Shown here piece after piece: positions 56,448 through 64,000 of a stretch of DNA of 64,000 nt; within the stretch, counting starts at the first letter, position 1; every line of letters starts with the position of its first letter. This DNA comes from Hoeflea prorocentri (GTDB lineage: Bacteria; Pseudomonadota; Alphaproteobacteria; Rhizobiales; Rhizobiaceae), in contig NZ_JAPJZI010000001.1 in assembly GCF_027944115.1 (NCBI RefSeq), positions 1,612,001 to 1,676,000 on the forward strand. Direction: 5' to 3'. The notes under the pieces were generated by a model that saw only the letters and a program-made list of their open reading frames with translations, made no database searches and was not told where the DNA came from. The position numbers and the translations under genes are program-made.

Positions 56448-56960
56448 GTGTCCGAGACAATACGCGATCGCCTTAAAGAGGGCGATCGCCGATCGGTCGG
56501 CGCGGCTGCGTCGGTAGCTGAGACCGTGCGTGGTGACACGCAGCTTCTCCCCAAACTTCTGGACTTGATGGATGATCCCGACACTGGCGTCGTTGCGCGC
56601 GCCGCGCATGCGGCCATGCAAATCAGTCTCAGTGCGCCGGAGCTTTTCGATACGCATATAGACCGGCTTTTGAACGGCCTTGAACGTCTCAGCCAGTGGG
56701 AAATAGGTGAGCAATTTCCGAAGATACTGACACGAACCAATTTGAGCGCCGATCAGACCGAACGGCTGTTTTTGATCCTTGCCGATAATCTGCGGGATAA
56801 ATCCAACATCGTCGCGGCCTGTTCGCTCCAGGGTATGGTGGATCTGGCGCACGACAATAGAATCCCTGTCGGCCGGGTACGGGAACAAATTGAGTTTGCG
56901 CTCCGGTCGGACCGTAAAGCTTTGTCTGCACGCGCGCGCCGGCTCGCTGCTCTGCTTTGA
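56448..56960 (+). CDS. HEAT-like helical-repeat protein coupled to clpA
   Basis: The 170-residue protein is nearly all helical, with HEAT-like repeats (LLPKLLDLMDDPDTGVVARAAHAAMQISL; DNLRDKSNIVAACSLQGMVDLA). There is no catalytic motif. The GTG is two bases after the clpA stop, so it is almost certainly translationally coupled. A role with ClpAP, for example as an adaptor or inhibitor, is an inference from this position only. Confidence 0.75.
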   Translation: MSETIRDRLKEGDRRSVGAAASVAETVRGDTQLLPKLLDLMDDPDTGVVARAAHAAMQISLSAPELFDTHIDRLLNGLERLSQWEIGEQFPKILTRTNLSADQTERLFLILADNLRDKSNIVAACSLQGMVDLAHDNRIPVGRVREQIEFALRSDRKALSARARRLAALL

Positions 56961-57066
56961 TCTTCAAGGCGCAGAGCCTGTCCGGTTTGATATGATTGCC
57001 TGATCGGATCTCGGAAAAATTCAATCAGGTCTTTGCAAGCCCATGGATGCGGTCTAACAAGGCTGC

Positions 57067-57804
57067 GTGGATAACCAAACGACCGTTCGACAAATGCCGT
57101 GGTTCCTTGCCGGGATGCGCGGCCTTTTTTCGGGGCCTGCACTCGTCCTGATGTCCGCCTTTGTGGGCTTCTGCGGGTTTGCCTTTGAAGCCGGAATCCC
57201 ACTTTGGCAAACGGTCTTCATGACCGGGATCGTCTGGGCGTTGCCGGCACAGTTCGTGCTCATCGGAGCCATCATCGCCGGTGCATCTCTTCCGGCCGCT
57301 GCCCTTGCGGTCACGCTGTCTTCCATGCGGCTTATGCCAATGGTCGCGGCACTGGTTCCATTGATCCGGACGCGGTCGACGCCGACATGGGTTCTGCTTG
57401 CTGTATCGCACTTCGTTGCTGTAACCTTGTGGGTCTTCACAATGGAACGCATCCACAAGGTCCCCCCGGAAGGGCGCGTTGCTTTTGTCGCCGGATTCGG
57501 CCTTACAATTTCGTCAGTCAATATTCTGATCGTCGGCATCCTGTATGGGGTTATCAGTCATCTGCCGGCGATGGTGGGCGGCGCATTGTTCTTCCTGACA
57601 CCGGTCTATTTCATCACCTCAATCTGGGCCTCAGCCCGCAGCATCGAGGTTTATTTCGCAATGATTATCGGCCTTGTGATGGGGCCACTGTTCCACATGC
57701 TCGATCCGGAACTAGGACTGCTCTATGCCGGCTTCTTCGGCGGAACCCTGGCGTTCATTCTCGAGCGCCTGGTCAATCGCAGAAAGGCACGGCGCAATGA
57801 GTAA
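57067..57804 (+). CDS. AzlC family inner-membrane permease
   Basis: The 245-residue protein has about six helices and the AzlC pattern MRGLFSGPALVLMSAFVGFCGFAFEAGIP. AzlC with AzlD exports branched-chain amino acids. The GTG at 57067 is preceded by AAGG. Its last eight bases overlap the AzlD-type gene, the normal pair arrangement. Confidence 0.9.
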   Translation: MDNQTTVRQMPWFLAGMRGLFSGPALVLMSAFVGFCGFAFEAGIPLWQTVFMTGIVWALPAQFVLIGAIIAGASLPAAALAVTLSSMRLMPMVAALVPLIRTRSTPTWVLLAVSHFVAVTLWVFTMERIHKVPPEGRVAFVAGFGLTISSVNILIVGILYGVISHLPAMVGGALFFLTPVYFITSIWASARSIEVYFAMIIGLVMGPLFHMLDPELGLLYAGFFGGTLAFILERLVNRRKARRNE

Positions 57805-58159
57805 GGAAGAGACCGGTCTTTATTTGTGGCCATATATCTATATCGCAATTGCCGGTTGGCTTGCCACGGATATCTGGCGTTGGCTTGGAGTGCTTGCCGG
57901 CAACAAGATTGTCGACGGTTCGCCGACGCTGGTGTGGGTGAGGGCGGTCGCGACTGCTCTCGTCGCGGCGGTTGTGGCGCGGCTCATCCTGTTTCCGACC
58001 GGATATCTTGAGACGACGCCCATCTGGCTTCGTCTGAGCGCCGTTGCCGCAGGTTTCGCGGTCTTTGCGATGACACGCCAGAAAGTCATTGCCGGGATTG
58101 TCACGGCTGAAGTGGTGTTGCTGGGCGGGCTTTTTCTTCTTGGTCCGCAGATCAACTAG
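57797..58159 (+). CDS. AzlD family small membrane protein
   Basis: The 120-residue protein has about four helices (LYLWPYIYIAIAGWLATDIWRWLGV ... WVRAVATALVAAVVARLILFP). AzlD is the partner of AzlC in branched-chain amino acid export. The ATG at 57797 overlaps AzlC by eight bases. The 3' end overlaps the convergent patatin gene by four bases. Confidence 0.88.
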   Translation: MSKEETGLYLWPYIYIAIAGWLATDIWRWLGVLAGNKIVDGSPTLVWVRAVATALVAAVVARLILFPTGYLETTPIWLRLSAVAAGFAVFAMTRQKVIAGIVTAEVVLLGGLFLLGPQIN

Positions 58160-59055
58160 ACCAGAACTTCGCTTGCCCTTTTTATGTCATCGAGTTTCGC
58201 GCGTGTTTCTTCATAACCGCGGTCAATGGCCTCGGCGGCACGGTGAAATTCGGAAAGGCCGATATCGGACAGACGCGGCATCAGCAGGATGTCCGGCGGA
58301 TCGCCGGCAAGCCGGGCACGCGAAATCCGATCCTGAATGATATTGTAGGCTTCAACCATGACATTGGTCATGCCGATCCGCCGGGACTTCTTCCTTTCCT
58401 CCGGTGTTGCATCCGGCATCAGGTCAAGCGGGTTTTGTGAGGCGGCGTGTTTGACAACGGCTGATCTGCCATAGAGATCGTAGTGGAGGTTTACTGCAAC
58501 GACGAGGGGAGCCTCGTGGGCGCGGCAGACCGAGACCGGCACTGGATTGACGAGCGCACCGTCAACCAGTGTGCGCCCATTGCACTGCACCGGTTCAAAA
58601 ATGCCTGGCAAAGCGTAGGACGCATGGATGGCGGTCGTCAGCGAGCCGCTATGAATCCAGATTTCATGCCCGGTGGCGATTTCTGTCGCGACCGAGGTAA
58701 AGGGACGGTCGAGATCTTCAATGTCGATATCGGCAAGATGTTCGCGCATGCGTTTGCTCAGGCGCATGCCGCCGAACAGGCCGCTGCCGCCGATGGCAAA
58801 ATCCAGCAGCGCAACAATCCTGCGCATGGTCAGGCTACGGGCGAACTCTTCAAGCTCATCCAGTTTTCCCGCAAGGTAACATCCACCGACTAACGCACCG
58901 ATAGACGTTCCTGCAACCATGCTGACACGGACGCCGGCTTCATCCAGTGCGCGTAAAACGCCGATATGTGCCCATCCGCGTGCGGCTCCACCGCCAAGCG
59001 CAAGTGCTATATCCGATCGTTGTGTCTGGTCGAGCAAGGTCCTTACTCCGGGCAC
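58156..59055 (-). CDS. Patatin-like phospholipase
   Basis: The 299-residue protein is an RssA-type patatin. The oxyanion hole is LALGGGAARGWAHIGVLRAL and the nucleophile is GTSIG (Ser). The catalytic Asp is in DGALVNPVP. It probably hydrolyses membrane phospholipid acyl chains. GTG start at 59055. It is the third minus-strand gene after folE and hisI and may be co-transcribed with them, although a 198-base gap separates it from hisI. Confidence 0.9.
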   Translation of the reverse strand: MPGVRTLLDQTQRSDIALALGGGAARGWAHIGVLRALDEAGVRVSMVAGTSIGALVGGCYLAGKLDELEEFARSLTMRRIVALLDFAIGGSGLFGGMRLSKRMREHLADIDIEDLDRPFTSVATEIATGHEIWIHSGSLTTAIHASYALPGIFEPVQCNGRTLVDGALVNPVPVSVCRAHEAPLVVAVNLHYDLYGRSAVVKHAASQNPLDLMPDATPEERKKSRRIGMTNVMVEAYNIIQDRISRARLAGDPPDILLMPRLSDIGLSEFHRAAEAIDRGYEETRAKLDDIKRASEVLV

Positions 59056-59253
59056 TGTTCCGGCTCAAAGATGGCGACCTGCATCCGGTGTGGTTTACCC
59101 GGCCGGCCGGTCATGCCGCCTGTTCGTGCCGATACTAACACCTACTTTATTTAAGAACGATGAAGTTGGCACGCCACAATACTCACCGACAAGATACATT
59201 TCTTTACTGCAAGTTGATATGCGGTGAAGGTCATGGGACCGGACAGGCGGCAG

Positions 59254-59718
59254 TCAGCTGTAGACTTCACCCGGATCAAAACGCGGCAGATCGCCGTCCG
59301 CTCGTAAATGTGTTTTGCCGTCCGATCGCTCGACTGTACGATAGAAACAGCTATTGCGGCCCGTGTGGCAGCTGGCGCCGTGGCCGGATACATTCACCTT
59401 CAACCAGATGGCGTCCTGGTCGCAGTCCGTTCGCATTTCCTGCACCTTTTGCACATTGCCCGAGCTCTCTCCCTTCTTCCAAAGGGATTGCCTTGAACGG
59501 CTGTAATAGTGGGCGATGCCGGTCGAGATCGTCAAAGACAGTGCTTCGGCGTTCATATGCGCGAGCATCAGAACCGTGCCGTCAGCTGCGTCTGTGACAA
59601 CGGCGGTTACCAGGCCATCAGCGTCAAATCTTGGCGTCAGCGCAGTGCCTTCTTCAAGCTCGGCTTTATCTGCCGGTGCCGGCGGGAACAACGGCGCCGC
59701 GGCGCGCTCATCCGTCAT
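59254..59718 (-). CDS. hisI: Phosphoribosyl-AMP cyclohydrolase
   Basis: HisI opens the purine ring of phosphoribosyl-AMP in histidine synthesis. The 154-residue protein has the metal-binding [11 protein letters not shown] and HTGRNSCFY (Cys/Asp zinc and Mg ligands) and [13 protein letters not shown]. It lacks the HisE fusion. It lies six bases downstream of the folE stop. Confidence 0.95.
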   Translation of the reverse strand: MTDERAAAPLFPPAPADKAELEEGTALTPRFDADGLVTAVVTDAADGTVLMLAHMNAEALSLTISTGIAHYYSRSRQSLWKKGESSGNVQKVQEMRTDCDQDAIWLKVNVSGHGASCHTGRNSCFYRTVERSDGKTHLRADGDLPRFDPGEVYS

Positions 59719-59724
59719 ACGATC

Positions 59725-60366
59725 TCAGTCCTTGCCGCGAAGCATCGACATGAAACGTGCCTGTTCCTGCGGCTCCGTCTTGAACACGCCTGTGAAGGTG
59801 GATGTCAGCGTTGTCGAGCCGATTTTCTGTACACCGCGCATGACCATGCACATGTGTTCTGCTTCGATCATGACGGCCACGCCGCGTGGCTTTAGCGTCT
59901 TGTCAATGGAATCGGCTATCTGGGCTGTCAGCGATTCCTGTGTCTGGAGACGGCGTCCGAACGCGTCGACGACACGCGCGATCTTTGAAAGTCCAAGAAC
60001 ACGGCCGTCCGGCAGATAGCCGACATGGGCCTTGCCGATGATTGGCACCATATGATGCTCGCAGTGCGAAAAGAAAGGGATATCCTTCACAAGCACAAGT
60101 TCGTCATAACCGGAGACTTCCTCGAAGGTCCGGCCGAGAATTTCCTCCAGGGAATCGCCGTATCCGGAGAAAAGCTCCTGATAGGCGCGGGCAACGCGTT
60201 TCGGCGTATCAAGCAGGCCTTCGCGTGCCGGATCTTCGCCGATCCAGCGCAGCAACAACTCTACCGCTGCCTTGGCCTCTTCTTCACTCGGCCGAGCAAC
60301 GCTCCGGCTTTCGCCGTCCTGGTCTTCACCGACATCATTGGGAAAGTTCTTGATTACGGCGTCCAT
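59725..60366 (-). CDS. folE: GTP cyclohydrolase I
   Basis: FolE converts GTP to dihydroneopterin triphosphate for tetrahydrofolate. The 213-residue protein has [22 protein letters not shown] (zinc Cys and His), [10 protein letters not shown] and [18 protein letters not shown]. The ATG at 60366 follows GGAGAAG and gives the normal length. A TTG at 60402 would add 12 residues. It is divergent from the IscU-like gene. Confidence 0.95.
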   Translation of the reverse strand: MDAVIKNFPNDVGEDQDGESRSVARPSEEEAKAAVELLLRWIGEDPAREGLLDTPKRVARAYQELFSGYGDSLEEILGRTFEEVSGYDELVLVKDIPFFSHCEHHMVPIIGKAHVGYLPDGRVLGLSKIARVVDAFGRRLQTQESLTAQIADSIDKTLKPRGVAVMIEAEHMCMVMRGVQKIGSTTLTSTFTGVFKTEPQEQARFMSMLRGKD

Positions 60367-60608
60367 CGCTACATTCTTCTCCGTGGCCGGTGTTTCGGCC
60401 AAACACTTCGATCCTATCCGCCGGCGGTCAATTTTCGGTCGTATGCGGATGCGGTTTCCTTATCGCAAGCGACCCCCATCTTGCAATGGTGACGCCACGC
60501 CCCAAAATAGGGTATAGATGTGTGAAAAGCCAACAAATAGGCGACGTTATCGCGTCGGTATTGATTGTTTCGGTAAATGAAGACGATAAGCAGTCGGGAT
60601 CGCCCAGA

Positions 60609-61058
60609 ATGATCGATGATGTCTACAATACGAAGATCCTGGAGTTCGCGGGCAATATCCCGCGCATCGGCACTTTGGAAGATGCGGATGCGACGGCTCG
60701 GGCGCACTCGAAGCTCTGTGGTTCAACTGTCAAGGTATGGCTGAAACTCGATGGCGATATTGTCAGCGATTTTGCCCATGAAGTGAAAGCCTGCGCCCTC
60801 GGGCAGGCGTCATCCTCCATCATGGCCCGCAATATTGTCGGCGCTTCAACCGCTGAGCTACGGGCCGTGCGCGACCAGATGATCGCGATGTTGAAGGAAA
60901 ACGGCCCACCGCCGACCGGCCGCTTTACAGACCTGCAGTTTCTCGAGCCGGTTCGCGATTACAAGGCAAGACACGCGTCCACATTGCTGACATTCGATGC
61001 CGTCGTCGATGCTATTGAGCAGATCGAGGAAAGCCGTGGCGCAGGGGCGGCCGCCTGA
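60609..61058 (+). CDS. IscU/NifU-like Fe-S cluster assembly scaffold protein
   Basis: The 149-residue protein has the IscU-type fold start MIDDVYNTKILEFAGNIPRIGTLEDADATARAHSKLCGS. It retains Cys in SKLCGS and ACALGQASSSIMARN, with RDYKARHASTLLTFDAV at the C-terminus. The third IscU Cys position is not obvious: the sequence around RDYKARHAS has His where a Cys is usual. It may function as an alternative scaffold or SufU-like partner. It lies distant from the SUF operon. The ATG at 60609 was chosen for its fit to the domain. Confidence 0.85.
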   Translation: MIDDVYNTKILEFAGNIPRIGTLEDADATARAHSKLCGSTVKVWLKLDGDIVSDFAHEVKACALGQASSSIMARNIVGASTAELRAVRDQMIAMLKENGPPPTGRFTDLQFLEPVRDYKARHASTLLTFDAVVDAIEQIEESRGAGAAA

Positions 61059-61071
61059 GATCGTCCAGGCC

Positions 61072-61431
61072 ATGTGTCCGCAAAACTCATCTCCGAACCG
61101 GCCAAGAGGCCGCAATTATGACGGTCCTTTCAGAAAAACGCCCGGACGTTTGTTCGGCATGGGGCTGATCCGCCTTTACCAACTGACCCTTTCAGGGTTC
61201 ATCGGCAACAGTTGCCGGCACCTTCCGACCTGCTCGGAATTTGCCTATGAAGCTGTGGCCCTGCACGGGCTTTGGGGCGGTGGTTGGATGGCGTTCTACC
61301 GCGTCATTCGTTGCGGACCAGGCGGCAGTCACGGGTTCGACCCGGTTCCGGACATTTTGCCTGACAACTGCCGCTGGTTTTTGCCATGGCGCTACTTTCG
61401 TTACGCAAAAAATAGGCCCGGCGTGGAGTAA
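61072..61431 (+). CDS. yidD: Membrane protein insertion efficiency factor YidD
   Basis: YidD is a small inner-leaflet protein that assists YidC. The 119-residue protein has the family core LIRLYQLTLSGFIGNSCRHLPTCSEFAYEAV and HGLWGGGWMAFYRVIRCGPGGSHGFDPVP. The ATG at 61072 is 13 bases after the IscU-like stop. An N-terminal extension of about 40 residues precedes the family core. Confidence 0.93.
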   Translation: MCPQNSSPNRPRGRNYDGPFRKTPGRLFGMGLIRLYQLTLSGFIGNSCRHLPTCSEFAYEAVALHGLWGGGWMAFYRVIRCGPGGSHGFDPVPDILPDNCRWFLPWRYFRYAKNRPGVE

Positions 61432-61541
61432 CTGCGTTCGGTTGCAAACGCTGAAGACTCGAGCTAAAAGGCGCGCGCCCGGCAAAGACCGGATGATTTC
61501 AAACCACCCGCATTCGTTGGCGGGACTGGACAGGAGAAAAC

Positions 61542-63512
61542 ATGATGGCTGAATCCGCCTCTCAATCCGATTCCGTTTCCCTCAAATTTCCCGATGGCTC
61601 CACACGCGAATATGCGAGCGGGTCCACCGGCCGTGATGTTGCGGAAAGCATTTCCAAATCGCTTGCCAAGAAGGCCGTTGCGCTCGAACTTGATGGTGAA
61701 CTGCGCGACCTGAGCGATCCGGTGACCGATGGCGCGCTGCAGATCGTGACGCGCGATGACCCGCGCGCACTGGAACTCATTCGTCACGATGCGGCGCATG
61801 TCATGGCCGAGGCTGTGCAGGAACTCTATCCCGGTACTCAGGTGACAATCGGTCCCGTCATTGAAAACGGGTTCTACTATGATTTTGCCCGCAACGAGCC
61901 CTTCACCCCGGAAGATCTTCCCAAAATCGAGAAGAAGATGCGGGAAATCATCGCCCGCAACAAGCCGTTCACCAAGGAGGTCTGGACGCGCGACGAGGCC
62001 AAGGAAACCTTCTCCCGGATGGGTGAGGCCTATAAGGTCGAACTTGTCGACGCAATACCCGAAGGCGAGGACCTCAAGATCTACAAACAGGGTGACTGGT
62101 TCGATCTGTGTCGTGGTCCGCATATGGCCTCAACCGGGCAGATCGGCAACGCATTCAAACTGATGAAGGTTGCGGGCGCCTATTGGCGCGGCGATGCCAA
62201 CAATCCGATGCTGACCCGAATCTACGGCACCGCCTGGGCCGATCAGAAGCAGCTCGATGCCTATCTGCATATGCTTGAGGAGGCCGAGAAGCGCGATCAC
62301 AGGCGTTTGGGCCGGGAAATGGACCTGTTTCATTTCCAGGAGGAAGGGCCGGGCGTTGTCTTCTGGCATGCCAAGGGCTGGAAGATGTTCCAGAACCTGG
62401 TGAACTATATGCGCCGGCGTATTGGCGAGCACGGATATGACGAGGTCAATGCGCCGCAGGTTCTCGACAAAGCGCTTTGGGAAACCTCGGGCCACTGGGA
62501 CTGGTACCGTGAGAACATGTTTGTCACCCAGACGGAGGACGAGCGTGTTTTTGCGCTCAAGCCGATGAACTGCCCGGGCCACGTGCAGATATTCAAACAC
62601 GGCCTTAAGAGCTACCGGGAACTGCCTATAAAGCTTGCGGAATTTGGTGCTGTTCATCGTTATGAGCCGTCCGGCGCGCTGCATGGGCTGATGCGCGTGC
62701 GGGCCTTCACTCAGGATGATGCGCATGTCTTCTGCACCGAGGAGCAGCTTCGGGCGGAGTGCCTGCGGATCAACGATCTTATTTTGACGACTTATGCGGA
62801 TTTCGGATTTGAAGAGATTACCGTCAAACTGGCGACCCGGCCGGAAAAACGCGTCGGCACCGATGAGATGTGGGATCACGCTGAAGAGGTGCTCCGCGAC
62901 ATTCTCAAACAGATCGAGAAGGAATCCGGCGGACGTATCAAGACCGGCGTCAATGAAGGCGAGGGCACGTTCTACGGGCCCAAATTCGAATATGTGCTGC
63001 GCGATGCGATCGGCCGGGAATGGCAATGCGGCACGACGCAGGTCGACTTCAACCTGCCGGAACGGTTTGGCGCCTTCTATATCGACAAGGATTCGGAAAA
63101 GAAGCAGCCGGCGATGGTGCATCGCGCCATATGCGGCTCCATGGAGCGCTTCCTTGGCATCCTGATCGAGAACTATGCCGGCAATCTGCCCTTGTGGTTT
63201 GCGCCGGTTCAGGTGGTGGTCGCGACCATCACGTCGGACGCCGATGAGTACGGTCTTGAAGTCGCGGCCGCATTGAAAAAAGCCGGACTGAGTGTCGAAA
63301 CCGATCTGCGCAACGAGAAGATCAACTACAAGGTCCGCGAGCATTCGGTTGCGAAGGTTCCGGTCATTCTTGTCTGCGGCATGCGCGAGGCCGAGGAGCG
63401 CAGCGTGAATATGCGCCGCCTTGGAAGCCGCGATCAGACGTCGATGTCGCTTGACGATGCAATCGTCATGCTGACCGATGAGGCGGTGCCGCCTGATCAA
63501 CGGCGGGATTGA
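61542..63512 (+). CDS. thrS: Threonyl-tRNA synthetase
   Basis: The 656-residue class II synthetase charges tRNA-Thr. It has the TGS domain (1-65), the editing domain with [11 protein letters not shown], and the catalytic core with [14 protein letters not shown]. The C-terminal anticodon-binding domain ([14 protein letters not shown]) follows. The ATG at 61542 is six bases after CAGGAG. It is followed by a stable hairpin. Confidence 0.97.
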   Translation: MMAESASQSDSVSLKFPDGSTREYASGSTGRDVAESISKSLAKKAVALELDGELRDLSDPVTDGALQIVTRDDPRALELIRHDAAHVMAEAVQELYPGTQVTIGPVIENGFYYDFARNEPFTPEDLPKIEKKMREIIARNKPFTKEVWTRDEAKETFSRMGEAYKVELVDAIPEGEDLKIYKQGDWFDLCRGPHMASTGQIGNAFKLMKVAGAYWRGDANNPMLTRIYGTAWADQKQLDAYLHMLEEAEKRDHRRLGREMDLFHFQEEGPGVVFWHAKGWKMFQNLVNYMRRRIGEHGYDEVNAPQVLDKALWETSGHWDWYRENMFVTQTEDERVFALKPMNCPGHVQIFKHGLKSYRELPIKLAEFGAVHRYEPSGALHGLMRVRAFTQDDAHVFCTEEQLRAECLRINDLILTTYADFGFEEITVKLATRPEKRVGTDEMWDHAEEVLRDILKQIEKESGGRIKTGVNEGEGTFYGPKFEYVLRDAIGREWQCGTTQVDFNLPERFGAFYIDKDSEKKQPAMVHRAICGSMERFLGILIENYAGNLPLWFAPVQVVVATITSDADEYGLEVAAALKKAGLSVETDLRNEKINYKVREHSVAKVPVILVCGMREAEERSVNMRRLGSRDQTSMSLDDAIVMLTDEAVPPDQRRD

Positions 63513-63531
63513 GTTTCATAAGACATATCTA

Positions 63532-63563
63532 CCAACAGGGCGGCCGTCGGCCCGCCCTGTTGG
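63532..63563. terminator. Hairpin between thrS and the binding-protein gene
   Basis: CCAACAGGGCGG (63532-63543) pairs with CCGCCCTGTTGG (63552-63563), a perfect 12-base stem. There is no T run on the plus strand. It is likely a bidirectional stop between convergent genes. Confidence 0.6.
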
Positions 63564-63579
63564 CCGAGCCGTTTGATGC

Positions 63580-64000
63580 TCACTGCTTCACGAGTCTGCG
63601 ATTGAACTCGTCATTGAAGTAGGACACGATCTGACTGTAGACGCCATTTGTGATGATCCTGTCGAGTCCGACGTTGAAGTCGTCGAGATACCGGTTGGAA
63701 TCCGAGTTGGTCGCATAGGCAAGCAAATGGAGCCGTCCCGGGATTGAGAAATCGGACATTTCAACATTGTCGGTGATCCCCATGTCGTGGGCGACGGCCA
63801 GACCGACGAAACGGTTGAGAGCAACGTAGTCGGCGCTGCCTTCCAGAAGGCGTTGGAAACAGTCCTGGGGCGAGTCGCCGACGACCAGATGTTCGATTGA
63901 GAAGCCGGCCTCAACCATGTCGAATGTGGAAAATCCTTTCGGCCTGCAGATTCGCCGCGTCTTGACGGTCTCCAGGGATGTGTCGCCGAGATCGGCGCGG
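63580..64000 (-). CDS. Amino-acid ABC transporter-type substrate-binding protein (3' part)
   Basis: The 3' end of a periplasmic binding protein runs off the window edge, with about 140 C-terminal residues visible. TRRICRPKGFSTFDMVEAGF and SPQDCFQRLLEGSADYVALNRFVGLAVAHDM are the hinge and lobe segments of the SBP_bac_3 family. NGVYSQIVSYFNDEFNRRLV is the usual C-terminal helix. Its ligand cannot be predicted. The gene is convergent with thrS. Confidence 0.8.
   Translation of the reverse strand, partial: RADLGDTSLETVKTRRICRPKGFSTFDMVEAGFSIEHLVVGDSPQDCFQRLLEGSADYVALNRFVGLAVAHDMGITDNVEMSDFSIPGRLHLLAYATNSDSNRYLDDFNVGLDRIITNGVYSQIVSYFNDEFNRRLVKQ

Noticed and set aside
62130-63500. Minus-strand frame of about 456 codons opposite thrS
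   Set aside because: Antisense to thrS, with no domain or start signal.

Overview
This 64-kb window looks like ordinary chromosome from an alphaproteobacterium, most likely of the order Hyphomicrobiales (Rhizobiales). The support is gene content: an NDUFS4-like complex I accessory subunit, DUF1489, DUF599, DUF455 and DUF1624 proteins, a class I PHA synthase and phasin, a complete sufBCDS-sufT-sufA operon preceded by a second cysteine desulfurase, clpS-clpA, the folE-hisI pair, and yidD beside thrS. GTG and TTG starts are frequent and GC content is moderately high. Genus cannot be fixed from the sequence. No rRNA, CRISPR array, insertion sequence, integrase or phage module was seen.

Layout. 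1-6862: start of phaC, a small lipoprotein, an AlaC-like aminotransferase, hom, glpX and recJ. 6882-11310: tRNA-Glu, an M15-like lipoprotein, glyoxalase I, a double cold-shock protein, DUF192, TspO, tRNA-Pro, the NDUFS4-like gene, tRNA-Arg and TfoX. 11338-24863: a DEAD-box helicase, envelope genes (M23 peptidase, YhdP-like protein, anmK), a single-cysteine peroxiredoxin, tyrS, a SUMF1-fold protein, a hydrolase and a NifS-like enzyme. 25020-30718: the SUF operon, closed by a strong terminator. 30808-39218: small enzymes and membrane proteins, mgsA, a threonine dehydratase, mgtE and a MerR regulator with a perfect palindrome in its promoter. 39507-41698: a probable 33-residue membrane peptide with its own terminator, then sdaA and DUF1489.

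41695-49522 is the main accessory locus. On the minus strand a GntR/FCD regulator, a VOC-bicupin fusion protein, a periplasmic binding protein and livG-livF-livH-livM are closely packed. A kynureninase-like PLP enzyme diverges from them. Two copies of CTGTATACGAA lie in the divergent intergenic region, one nearer each gene. I read this as a regulated uptake and breakdown pathway for an unidentified amino-acid-like compound. It is the best candidate here for something undescribed.

49710-64000: a VWA protein coupled to a membrane J-domain protein, a SPOR-tailed D,D-carboxypeptidase, a phasin whose promoter carries a TGC-rich operator-like site, clpS-clpA with a coupled helical-repeat gene, AzlC/AzlD, a patatin phospholipase, hisI, folE, an IscU-like scaffold, yidD, thrS and the 3' part of an amino-acid-type binding protein. 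Most long overlapping frames on the opposite strands are shadows. No clear pseudogene or frameshift was found.
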